Source of the DNA: Dehalococcoidia bacterium
GTDB taxonomy: Bacteria > Chloroflexota > Dehalococcoidia > Lucifugimonadales > JAGWBF01
DNA length: 5,558 nucleotides
NCBI GenBank assembly: GCA_021296025.1
Contig: JAGWBF010000014.1
Coordinates: forward strand, 1 to 5,558
Reading direction: 5' to 3'
A program made the position numbers and the translations under genes. The notes beneath the pieces were generated by a model, which was not told where the DNA came from, searched no databases, and was given only the letters and a program-made list of their open reading frames with translations. Shown here one piece after another: positions 1 through 5,558 of this stretch (position 1 is its first letter; each line of letters opens with the position of its first letter).

Positions 1-1917
1 CATTCCTTCGTGCCAGGGGCTGGCGACGTTGCCAAGGTAGAGGACGCGGACGTTTTGCTGACCGTTGGTCTTGGCCTTGAGGTCGATTGGCTGGAAGACC
101 TCTTGCACAATGCCAGTGCGGATGAGTCAAGCATAGTCGCCCTCGGCGAGGAGGTTGACCCCCTAGAGTTCACCGAGGTTGACGTTCACGACGAGCAAAT
201 GGACGGCCATTCAGGGACGCTGGTGGGGCGTTTGCTCATAGGCGATGGAGAGGAAGGGTCCATCTCCGTGATAGACCTGGAAACAGGAGGGGTGGAACAG
301 GACCAGTTCGACCTGGGCTCACGGGCCGGACGGATCTACTCCACTAAGAGTGGCCGCTACGCGATAGCTGTTTCCTCCGATGCCAACACAGCCCACCTGT
401 TCGATGGTGGGATATTCATGGAGGCCCATGGTGACCACTCCGACCTGGTCGAGGGGGACATACGTAAGCTTCCCGTGGACCTGAGTGGCGACCGTCCCGT
501 TCATCTGTATGTAGGTGATGAGTGGGCAACGATCTTCTACGACGGCTCCGGCGACGTGGTGCTCATCAATGAGCACGACCTGGAAGAGCAGGGGGACAGC
601 TATGTTCCTGTACGCGTGAACGCAGGTGCTCACCATGGGGCGGCGTTGCCGTTGGAAGATGACCTGTTCGCCGTGTCTATTCAGCATCCGGACTATGCCC
701 AGGATCCCCAAGAGTACGGGCGTCCCATTGGCGCGGAGATTCGAGACCTGGACGGCAATGTACTGCACAGGGCTGAGGGTTGCGACTCGCTGCACGGGGA
801 TGCAAGCAATGGCCATATGGCCGTCTTCGGATGCATTGGGGGCGTCCTGGTCCTGGAGGCCCACGATGGGGAGTACTCCCACGCTTTCATCGCGCCGGAC
901 GAGCCTATCGGTGATTCCCGACTCACATCGGTCTGGGGTTACTCCGGCTTGGACCACTTCTTCGCCCTGGGCTCGGAGGTGGGCTTGTACATCGTGGAGC
1001 CGGAAGAGGAGGAGATGGAGCTGCTCATCCCCGCTTCTGAGGAGCTCTGGCCTATACAGGTCCATGTCGGCGCTGGAGGTGAAACTCTATTGGTGGTCAT
1101 GAGCGACGGGGAACTTCGCATGTACGACGCCCATGATGGTGACCTGCAGGCGACCAAGACCGACTTTCTGACACCGCCGGTGGAGACAGGATTCTGGGCG
1201 AGGCCCCACCTAACCACTGCTCCTGGCGCAATATTCATAACCGACTCGGTCGGCGGTCGGGTCCTGCAGCTGGATGACCACGACCTGGAGGAAGTCACGC
1301 ATTGGGACGTGGCAGGCGTGCCTACCAAGATTGCCTTCGTTGGGATCCTGGGCGACCAGGAAGACGACGGTGATGCCCACGGCCACGGCCCTCTGGACCC
1401 CCATTTCTGGTTCGATCCAAATCGGGTGAAGATCGCAGTCAAAATAATTGCAGCCCGGTTTTCGGCCCTGGACCCCGAAGGCACAGAGTTCTACTTTCAG
1501 AACGCTGCAGACTACGAAGTGGAGCTAGACGAGCTGCACTCCTGGACCAAGGAGCAGGTTGCATTGGTGCCACCGGAGCGCAGGCTGCTGGTCACATCCC
1601 ACGACACCTTTGGTTACTTTGCAGATGTCTACGGGTTCGAGATAATCGGCGCCCTCATTCCTTCCCTGGCGCCTGATGTGGAGCCCTCTGCGGAGCACAT
1701 GGCAGGATTGGTCGAGGTGGTCCGGGAGCACAACGTGCCGGCCGTATTCAGCGAAACAACGGTCAGCGACAAGCTGCCAGAGGCCTTGGCACGAGAGACT
1801 GGCGCATCACTTGTCCAGGTCTATGCGGACTCCCTGGGGGAAAGGGGCAGCCCAGGTGGCACGTACCTCGGCATGGTGCGGACAAACGTAGAACGCATTG
1901 TTGAGGCATTGAAGTAG
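1..1917 (+). CDS. aztC: Zinc ABC-transporter solute-binding protein (AztC/ZnuA family) with an AztD-like beta-propeller inserted in its His-rich loop; 5' end outside window
   Basis: The frame is open from base 1 (638 residues visible), so the GTG at 10 is not the start. Residues 1-3 (His-Ser-Phe) continue into PGAGDVAKVEDADVLL, which matches the cluster A-I zinc-binding motif DPH-[ST]-[FY]-x-P; the first zinc-ligand His is therefore window residue 1. The signal peptide and first strand/helix lie upstream. Residues 1-62 are the N-lobe and about 464-638 complete the fold. Further expected ligands are His468 in DPHFWFDPN (base 1402), His534 in VTSHDTFGYF (base 1600) and Asp610 in YADSLG (base 1828), so all four ligand positions are filled. 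Between them, about residues 71-450 form a beta-propeller resembling AztD. Known biology: AztC delivers Zn to an ABC permease and AztD loads AztC in the periplasm. Inference: this one chain does both jobs, outside the membrane. Family assignment is strong; use of zinc rather than manganese is inferred from the ligands and the AztD domain. Confidence 0.9.
   Translation, partial: HSFVPGAGDVAKVEDADVLLTVGLGLEVDWLEDLLHNASADESSIVALGEEVDPLEFTEVDVHDEQMDGHSGTLVGRLLIGDGEEGSISVIDLETGGVEQDQFDLGSRAGRIYSTKSGRYAIAVSSDANTAHLFDGGIFMEAHGDHSDLVEGDIRKLPVDLSGDRPVHLYVGDEWATIFYDGSGDVVLINEHDLEEQGDSYVPVRVNAGAHHGAALPLEDDLFAVSIQHPDYAQDPQEYGRPIGAEIRDLDGNVLHRAEGCDSLHGDASNGHMAVFGCIGGVLVLEAHDGEYSHAFIAPDEPIGDSRLTSVWGYSGLDHFFALGSEVGLYIVEPEEEEMELLIPASEELWPIQVHVGAGGETLLVVMSDGELRMYDAHDGDLQATKTDFLTPPVETGFWARPHLTTAPGAIFITDSVGGRVLQLDDHDLEEVTHWDVAGVPTKIAFVGILGDQEDDGDAHGHGPLDPHFWFDPNRVKIAVKIIAARFSALDPEGTEFYFQNAADYEVELDELHSWTKEQVALVPPERRLLVTSHDTFGYFADVYGFEIIGALIPSLAPDVEPSAEHMAGLVEVVREHNVPAVFSETTVSDKLPEALARETGASLVQVYADSLGERGSPGGTYLGMVRTNVERIVEALK
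211..1350 (+). other. AztD-like zinc-metallochaperone beta-propeller domain nested inside the solute-binding protein
   Basis: About 380 residues in the same frame as the host gene. Blade-like repeats ending in a turn recur about eight times: SISVIDLETG, TAHLFDGGIF, DVVLINEHDL, GAEIRDLDGN, GVLVLEAHDG, GLYIVEPEEE, ELRMYDAHDG and RVLQLDDHDL. This fits an eight-bladed propeller, the fold known for AztD. Motifs I associate with AztD are present in the expected order: HGDHSD (residues 143-148), RPVHLY (His168), HHG (His211-212), and CDSLHGDASNGHMAVFGC (Cys261, His265, Cys278). The histidines are candidate zinc ligands, and the two cysteines could form a disulfide in an exported protein. The fragment begins after HDEQMDGH and ends before a DQEDDGDAHGHG linker, so both edges fall within the acidic/His-rich loop of the host. 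Limits are good to about ten residues. A generic YncE/quinoprotein-type propeller is the alternative; the His motifs favour AztD. Confidence 0.82.
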
Positions 1918-1960
1918 GCGACGGGCGCGCCTTGCGCTTCAGCGGACTTTCGGGCACGAT

Positions 1961-1992
1961 GGGTGGGTGGCCCTAAGTAGGGTCACCTGCCT
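1961..1992 (+). terminator. Strong RNA hairpin 43 nt after the zinc-binding gene; possible terminator or start of a structured leader
   Basis: Bases 1961-1973 pair with 1980-1992 without a bulge around a 6-nt loop (TAAGTA). This gives 13 pairs, of which four are G-U wobbles (1961-1992, 1964-1989, 1965-1988, 1970-1983). On the opposite strand the wobbles become C-A mismatches, so the helix is continuous only in + strand RNA, which agrees with the gene direction. No T-run follows (ATCTGGAG), so it is not a classic intrinsic terminator. It could instead protect the 3' end of the upstream mRNA or belong to the leader of the next gene. Confidence 0.45.
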
Positions 1993-2029
1993 ATCTGGAG
2001 CAATGGGCCGGTACTGCACCCTTGGATGG

Positions 2030-2045
2030 TTCCGGGGACCCGGAA
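2030..2045. promoter_or_regulatory. 16-bp palindrome with 7-bp arms, operator-like or small hairpin
   Basis: TTCCGGG-GA-CCCGGAA is a perfect inverted repeat with a 2-nt spacer, lying 110 nt before the small DUF5679-like gene. The symmetry and length suit a dimeric repressor site. In RNA it could form a 6-bp stem with a GGAC tetraloop. It does not match the AT-rich Zur boxes I know, so no regulator is named. A weaker stem (GGGCT 2066-2070 with AGCCC 2077-2081) follows. I recognise no RNA family in the spacer 1918-2155 and no convincing promoter boxes. Confidence 0.3.
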
Positions 2046-2136
2046 AGCAGAGACAGGGGGAACGTGGGCTGATACGAGCCCTTAAGAAATCCTTGGGGGG
2101 AGCCCGCAAAGAAACCCGCGCTGAAAAGCCAATAGC

Positions 2137-2153
2137 AAGGAGGAGACGAGGAG
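2137..2153 (+). promoter_or_regulatory. Ribosome-binding region that fixes the start of the 61-aa gene at 2156
   Basis: AAGGAGGAG at 2137-2145 is a near-perfect anti-Shine-Dalgarno match ending 10 nt before the ATG at 2156. A second, shorter GAGGAG at 2148-2153 is very close to the start. The longer match sets the start at 2156 and argues against the in-frame upstream GTG at 1967, whose extra 63 residues are Arg/Gly-rich and low in recognisable content. Confidence 0.6.
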
Positions 2154-2155
2154 AG

Positions 2156-2341
2156 ATGGTGGAGCTGAAAGCCTATTCGGTAAAGCTGCGGAAGATGGTG
2201 GACATCAAGGACCCGGAGTTGGTGACTTTGAAGAATGGACGGAAAGCTGTCCGCGGATTCGCGGCGGAAGATCCGACCAGTAAGGTCATCAGAATCGTTA
2301 ATGACGAACAAGCGGAAGAGCTCCGTGGGACGCTAGGCTGA
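2156..2341 (+). CDS. Small DUF5679-like protein lacking all zinc-ribbon cysteines
   Basis: This 61-residue protein begins MVELKAYSVKLRKMVDIKDP and continues through VTLKNGRKAVRG to a SKVIRI segment. I recognise the DUF5679 pattern, which in typical members reads roughly AYCVKCRxK...DPxxVTxKNGRxAxxGxCPxCGTKxxRI, with two CxxC pairs making a compact zinc ribbon. Here the first pair is Ser8/Leu11 and the second lies around Ala36/Asp39, with one extra residue before TSK; the protein has no cysteine at all. The core KNGR (residues 26-29) is kept. A charged tail (residues 49-61) extends past the usual end. The molecular role of the family is unknown to me. It sits 238 nt after the zinc-capture gene and has a strong ribosome-binding site. 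Inference: a zinc-independent paralogue that replaces a zinc-binding version during zinc shortage. It could instead simply be a diverged member. The coding call is firmer than the family call. Confidence 0.72.
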   Translation: MVELKAYSVKLRKMVDIKDPELVTLKNGRKAVRGFAAEDPTSKVIRIVNDEQAEELRGTLG

Positions 2342-2347
2342 TCGCGG

Positions 2348-2371
2348 CCGCCCCAGTCTAGTCAGGGGCGG
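2348..2371 (+). terminator. Stem-loop just after the DUF5679-like gene, probable transcript end
   Basis: CCGCCCC (2348-2354) pairs with GGGGCGG (2365-2371) around a 10-nt loop, starting 7 nt past the stop codon. Position and GC content suit a terminator stem, but the following bases (TATAGCAA) are not a T-run, so termination is only likely. Confidence 0.4.
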
Positions 2372-2403
2372 TATAGCAACGTCGGCCGAAGGGTTCTAAG
2401 GCT

Positions 2404-2434
2404 TTGGTGGTCTAGGCGCCAACCGGACCACCAA
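2404..2434. other. Perfect 9-bp inverted repeat in the spacer before glcD
   Basis: TTGGTGGTC (2404-2412) and GACCACCAA (2426-2434) are exact complements around a 13-nt loop that itself contains the palindrome GGCGCC. CCTTCTT follows on the + strand, giving a weak pyrimidine tail. It could be a second terminator stem for the upstream gene or an operator for the glc genes; the sequence does not separate these. The rest of the spacer 2342-2594 shows no further gene. Confidence 0.35.
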
Positions 2435-2525
2435 CCTTCTTGGGAAAGCCCTCGGCGGCAGCTCAGAACGAGCCGTGGTTGTTCTAAATGGTCCCGGCTT
2501 TGCTGCAACACCCCCCACCCCGCGG

Positions 2526-2552
2526 TTGCTTGGGTTTGGCGCCGTGTAATAT
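2526..2552 (+). promoter_or_regulatory. Possible sigma-70-type promoter for the glc genes
   Basis: TAATAT at 2547-2552 is the best -10-like hexamer in this GC-rich spacer and is preceded by TG at 2545-2546, though without the usual single-base gap of an extended -10. A weak TTGCTT at 2526-2531 gives a short 15-bp spacing. It lies 42 nt before the glcD start codon. The match is modest and the call is tentative. Confidence 0.25.
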
Positions 2553-2594
2553 CATCCCGGCATCTGGGCAGGACCTCTGTGATAGCAGGTTGAT

Positions 2595-4024
2595 ATGCCA
2601 TTGTCCCGGGCAAAACTGATCGGTGAGCTTCAGGGGATCGTCGGAGCGGAGTCGACCTGCTGGTCTATGAGTACGACGGCTCGGTGGACAAAGCTGTCCC
2701 AGAAGCCGCGGTGTTCCCCGCCACCACCGATGAGGTCAGCAGGGTGGTTGCCATGGCCCACCGAGAAGATATCCCAGTGGTGGGCCGGGGGTCGGGCACC
2801 GGCCTTAGCGGGGGCGCTATCGCCTCCCTTGGGGGCATACAGGTGGTGCTGACCCGCATGAAAGCCATCCTGGAGATCGACCAAGAGAACCGCTTGGCCG
2901 TGGTGGAGCCTGGGGTGATAAACCTGGACCTGGACAAAGCAGCCCGGGAGCACGGCATGCGCTACGCTCCCGACCCGTCCAGCCAGAGGGCCTGCAGCCT
3001 GGGGGGCAACGTGGCCGAAAACGCCGGCGGGCCTCACTGCCTCGCCTATGGCGTCACCACCAATCATGTGCTGGGCATGGAGGTGGTGCTGGAGGACGGC
3101 TCCGTGGTCTGGCTGGGCGGCAAGGCCCGCGAGACGCCGGGCTACGACCTCCGGGGTGTCTTCGTGGGTTCCGAGGGAACCTTCGGCCTGGCTACCAAGA
3201 TAATCGTCCGGCTTCTTCCTGTTCCCGAGTCTGTCAGCACCATGCTGGGCACCTTCCCCGACATCGATTCAGCATGTACCGCCGTCTCCAGCATCATCGG
3301 CCAAGGGGTGGTGCCAGCCGCCATGGAGATGATCGACTCGGTGTCCATCAAGGCCATCCTGAACGTCACCAAGGATGTTTTCCCCGCCGATGTCGGTTCC
3401 GTACTGCTGGTGGAGGTTGAGGGGCTCCGGGAAGAGGTGGAGGAGACCAGGGGCGGCATCGAAGCAGCCATGTACGACACTGGGGCCATAGAGGTGAAGA
3501 CCGCCACCGACCCGGCGGAGCGGGAGCGCCTGTGGCAGGCCCGCAAGGGAGCCTTCGGCGCACTCGGCACCCTGGCACCCAACTACTACCTGGTGGATGC
3601 GGTGGTTCCCCGCACTCGCTTGGCCGAAATGCTGGCCGAGGTGGACAGGATCGCCAAGGCGCACGACTTGATGGTGGCGAACGTGTTCCACGCCGGGGAT
3701 GGCAACCTCCACCCCTGCATCGCCTTCGACGAACGGGTACCCGGCACCCTGGAGCGGGTGATGCACGCCGGAGGCGAGATGCTTGAGGTCTGAGAGGGGA
3801 GGGGGGGCACCCTGTCGGGGGAGCATGGCGTGGGCCTGGAAAAGAAGGCCTACATGCCTCTGGTGTACAGCGATGATGATATGGATGCCATGATGAGGGT
3901 GCGAAACGCCTTCTCCCCGTCCGCCACCTTCAATCCTGGCAAGATATTCCCCGGTGGCCCGGAGCACCCGGGTACGGTCCAGGGGCAGGCAGGCATGCGG
4001 GCAGCCCCCGGCGACTTTATATGA
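2595..4024 (+). pseudogene. glcD: Glycolate oxidase FAD subunit GlcD, interrupted by a frameshift and an in-frame TGA
   Basis: GlcD oxidises glycolate/D-2-hydroxyacids with FAD and works with GlcE and GlcF. Three pieces align end to end with the family. Bases 2595-2651 encode MPLSRAKLIGELQGIVGAE in one frame. From 2654 a different frame resumes at DLLVYEYDG and runs to 3790. After TGA at 3791-3793 the same frame continues to 4021. Family motifs are intact: the FAD loop GRGSGTGLSGG (2783-2815), the PDPSS/GGNVAENAGG region (about 2969-3040), VGSEGTFG, the catalytic-region FHAGDGNLHP (3686-3715) and GEHGVGLEKK (3818-3847). Summed length (about 474 codons) is near the usual 460-500. About seven codons usually present between GAE and DLLVYEYDG are missing, consistent with loss of about 19 nt. 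The TGA sits where the family has Cys. The start at 2595 is supported by homology and a weak GCAGGT. It may be a real pseudogene or an intact gene with assembly errors; the well-kept motifs favour recent or artefactual damage. Confidence 0.85.
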
Positions 4025-4064
4025 TGGCCCCGCCAACGGACTCCCTGGACGCTTTCTCCCCCCG

Positions 4065-5396
4065 ATGAACAGCCCCGAGACGGACGCGACCAGCAGCGAA
4101 CCCACACCAACCGAGCTATTGTCCAGCTATGCCGTCGATGGTATGGTCCCCGGTGAGGTCGTCCTTCCCGATAGCATCGAAGATGTCTCACGCATCATGG
4201 CGTCGGCCTCCGGCGAAGGCCGGGCAGTGGTCCCCCTGGGAGGAGGCACAATGGCTTCCCTGGGCAATCCTCCCGGTACATACGACCTGGCGCTGGGCAC
4301 TTCCAGCCTGGCTGGGGTGATCTACCACGAACCCGCCGACCTGGTGGCATCTGTGCAGGCAGGGACCATCATGGCGGAACTGCGCTCGGTGCTGGCGAAG
4401 GGGGGGCAGGCCCTTCCCTTGGACACCCCCTTCCCCGACCAGGCCACCATCGGGGGCGTGATTGCCGCCGGCTACTCGGGACCATCCCGCCTCGCCTTCG
4501 GGGAGCCTCGGGACTGGCTCATTGGCATCAAGGTGGTGACGGCTGATGGGCGAGTTTCAAAGGCCGGGGGCAGGGTCGTAAAGAACGTTACCGGGTACGA
4601 CTTATGTAAGCTGTACTCCGGGTCCCTGGGCACCCTTGGCATAATCGTGGAGGCCATCTTCAAGGTGGCCCCCATTGCCGATGACCACGCAACCATCATC
4701 GGGGCATTCGAAAGGCCGGGCGATGCTTTCCAGACCGCCAAATCCTTGCTTGCGTTGAGCTACCATCCCCGCTCCCTGCAGATGATCGATGGCAGCTTGG
4801 CGGCCCACCTGGACGAGGCGTCTCTGCCAGCCGGCAGGATGGCGGTGCTGGTGCGTCATTCAGGCCGTCGCTCAGCGGTGAAGAGGAAGGTGGAAGACAC
4901 CATCAGGATTCTCCAAGGCAATCATGGTGAATGCTCAGAGATTCCCCATGCCAGCGAGGAATCTCTCTGGCAGAAGCTGATCGACCTTGACTGGAGCCGG
5001 GACGGCGGCCCGGACATGGTTCTCAGGGCCTCCACGCTCCCTTCTCAGGCCCAAGGGTTCTGGGCGTCATTCCAGGACGAGGCCCATCCTGGCCTTCGGC
5101 AGGGCATGTCGGTCGACCCTGGCATGGGCATCGTGAAGCTATACTACTGGAGAGACGGTGAAGGAGCGGCACCTGAAGGCCCGGATAGCGCCATGCTGGG
5201 GGTGGTGCAAGCTACGAGGCAGAAGGCACGTGGAACGGGAGCCAACCTGGTGATCCAGCGGTGTCCTCCTTCCGTAAAGAAGCATATTGACGTGTGGGGA
5301 GAAGGCTTGGAAGGGCTGGAGGTTATGCGTCGCATCAAGGAACAGATGGACCCTAAACACACGCTAAGCCCCGGGCGCTTCATTGGAGGGCTGTAG
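4065..5396 (+). CDS. glcE: Glycolate oxidase FAD-binding subunit GlcE
   Basis: 443 residues, second flavin subunit of the GlcDEF complex and paralogous to GlcD, with an N-terminal PCMH-type FAD domain. Visible motifs: PLGGGT at residues 57-62; an AGTIMAELRSVLAKGGQ segment; the TPFPDQATIGGVIAAGYSGP loop near 121-141; and VKNVTGYDLCKLYSGSLGT from about residue 172, which is diagnostic for GlcE-type proteins. The C-terminus ends with IKEQMDPKHTLSPGRF, the usual family ending. It is longer than E. coli GlcE (about 350 residues), with the extra length in the C-terminal half. The ATG at 4065 is chosen because it gives a normal N-terminus 40 nt after the glcD stop; no clear Shine-Dalgarno precedes it, so translation may depend on coupling to glcD. 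An in-frame start at 3954 would overlap glcD with residues unlike the family. The gene is unbroken, unlike glcD. Confidence 0.92.
   Translation: MNSPETDATSSEPTPTELLSSYAVDGMVPGEVVLPDSIEDVSRIMASASGEGRAVVPLGGGTMASLGNPPGTYDLALGTSSLAGVIYHEPADLVASVQAGTIMAELRSVLAKGGQALPLDTPFPDQATIGGVIAAGYSGPSRLAFGEPRDWLIGIKVVTADGRVSKAGGRVVKNVTGYDLCKLYSGSLGTLGIIVEAIFKVAPIADDHATIIGAFERPGDAFQTAKSLLALSYHPRSLQMIDGSLAAHLDEASLPAGRMAVLVRHSGRRSAVKRKVEDTIRILQGNHGECSEIPHASEESLWQKLIDLDWSRDGGPDMVLRASTLPSQAQGFWASFQDEAHPGLRQGMSVDPGMGIVKLYYWRDGEGAAPEGPDSAMLGVVQATRQKARGTGANLVIQRCPPSVKKHIDVWGEGLEGLEVMRRIKEQMDPKHTLSPGRFIGGL
5385..5390 (+). promoter_or_regulatory. Ribosome-binding site of glcF inside the end of glcE
   Basis: GGAGGG lies 7 nt before the ATG at 5398 and overlaps the last codons of glcE. 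The glcE stop (5394-5396) and the glcF start are separated by one base, which indicates tight operon organisation. Confidence 0.6.
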
Positions 5397-5397
5397 G

Positions 5398-5558
5398 ATG
5401 GAAGAACGGACACCCCTGGCCCTCAACAGGGAGCGGGGCTTCACCGGCATAGACATCCCGTCGGAAGCCGACCTATATCGCTGCGTCCACTGCGGCCTGT
5501 GCCTCAGCGCATGCCCCACCTACACAGAGCTTGGGGTGGAGACCGAGTCGCCCAGGGG
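5398..5558 (+). CDS. glcF: Glycolate oxidase iron-sulfur subunit GlcF, N-terminal fragment cut by the window edge
   Basis: Only 53 codons are visible and the frame is still open at the edge. Residues 29-40 read CVHCGLCLSACP, a classic C-x2-C-x2-C-x3-C-P motif for one 4Fe-4S cluster, followed by TYTELGVETESPRG, which is typical of GlcF/GlpC-type subunits. GlcF passes electrons from the GlcD/GlcE flavins to the quinone pool at the membrane; the second ferredoxin motif and the CCG (cysteine-rich) domains should lie beyond the window. The start is supported by GGAGGG upstream and by the one-base gap after glcE. LutA/heterodisulfide-type Fe-S oxidoreductases share the motif, but the position after glcD-glcE favours GlcF. 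Confidence 0.9.
   Translation, partial: MEERTPLALNRERGFTGIDIPSEADLYRCVHCGLCLSACPTYTELGVETESPR

Noticed and set aside
10..12. GTG at 10 as the start of the zinc-binding protein
   Set aside because: The frame is open to base 1, and residues HSF before it belong to the conserved zinc-binding motif, so the gene begins upstream of the window.
319..1065. Long open frame on the - strand opposite the propeller domain
   Set aside because: A shadow of the high-GC coding strand; the + strand frame carries clear domain motifs and the - strand product resembles nothing.
1924..1931. GGCGCGCC palindrome after the first stop codon
   Set aside because: Short, and common by chance at this base composition; no further symmetry around it.
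1967..2155. 63-residue N-terminal extension of the DUF5679-like gene from a GTG at 1967
   Set aside because: It overlaps the strong hairpin, has Arg/Gly-rich sequence with no family match, and the good ribosome-binding site points to 2156.
2471..2499. AGCCG/CGGCT inverted repeat in the spacer before glcD
   Set aside because: Only 5 bp with a 19-nt loop, expected by chance in GC-rich sequence.
2684..3793. Treating 2684-3793 as a complete, normal glcD gene
   Set aside because: The start would lie inside the conserved fold (after VYEYDGS), and the end would lose the GEHGVGLEKK motif that continues in frame after the TGA.
3791..3835. Selenocysteine insertion in GlcD as the leading explanation
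   Set aside because: No clear SECIS-like hairpin follows the TGA, the adjoining residues fit better with a pair of small indels in a G-rich run, and the gene carries a second, unrelated frameshift.
3269..4105. Long open frame on the - strand opposite glcD
   Set aside because: Same cause: codon-bias shadow of glcD, with no recognisable motif.
4400..4406. G7 run in glcE as another possible frameshift
   Set aside because: The reading frame is correct on both sides (AKGGQALPLDTPF), so no error is indicated.

Overview
The window is GC-rich and reads entirely on the + strand. It looks like a chromosomal segment of an environmental bacterium, most likely Chloroflexota of the Dehalococcoidia/SAR202 kind. 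That is an inference from three things: the style of the glcD-glcE-glcF cluster, a small DUF5679-like protein (a family I associate with Chloroflexota and archaea), and an AztD-like zinc metallochaperone domain. No rRNA, tRNA, CRISPR array, transposase or integrase is visible.

Layout. (1) 1-1917: the 3' part of one long gene for a zinc-binding ABC-transporter solute-binding protein (AztC/ZnuA type, cluster A-I). The histidine-rich loop of this protein contains a whole beta-propeller of about 380 residues that resembles AztD, the periplasmic zinc chaperone that hands zinc to AztC. In characterised systems AztC and AztD are separate proteins; here donor and acceptor are one polypeptide, with one domain nested in the other. 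This is the most notable item in the window. (2) 1918-2155: a non-coding spacer with a 12-13 bp RNA hairpin and a sharp palindrome. (3) 2156-2341: a 61-aa DUF5679-like protein in which every cysteine of the expected two-CxxC zinc ribbon is gone. Its position beside a zinc-capture gene suggests a zinc-free paralogue, as with the 'C-minus' ribosomal proteins of zinc-starved bacteria. (4) 2342-2594: a second spacer with two stem-loops and a possible promoter. (5) 2595-5558: glcD-glcE-glcF, the three subunits of the membrane-associated glycolate (or related 2-hydroxyacid) oxidase. glcD is broken by a frameshift near 2652 and an in-frame TGA at 3791; glcE is intact; glcF runs off the right edge after its first 4Fe-4S motif.

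How the genes work together. The left part concerns zinc capture in the extracytoplasmic space and possibly saving zinc. The right part oxidises glycolate/D-2-hydroxyacids through two FAD subunits (GlcD, GlcE) and passes electrons through the Fe-S subunit GlcF to quinone. There is no sequence evidence that the two halves are co-regulated. The lesions in glcD are either real decay or base-level assembly errors (one sits in a G-rich run); the reads would decide.
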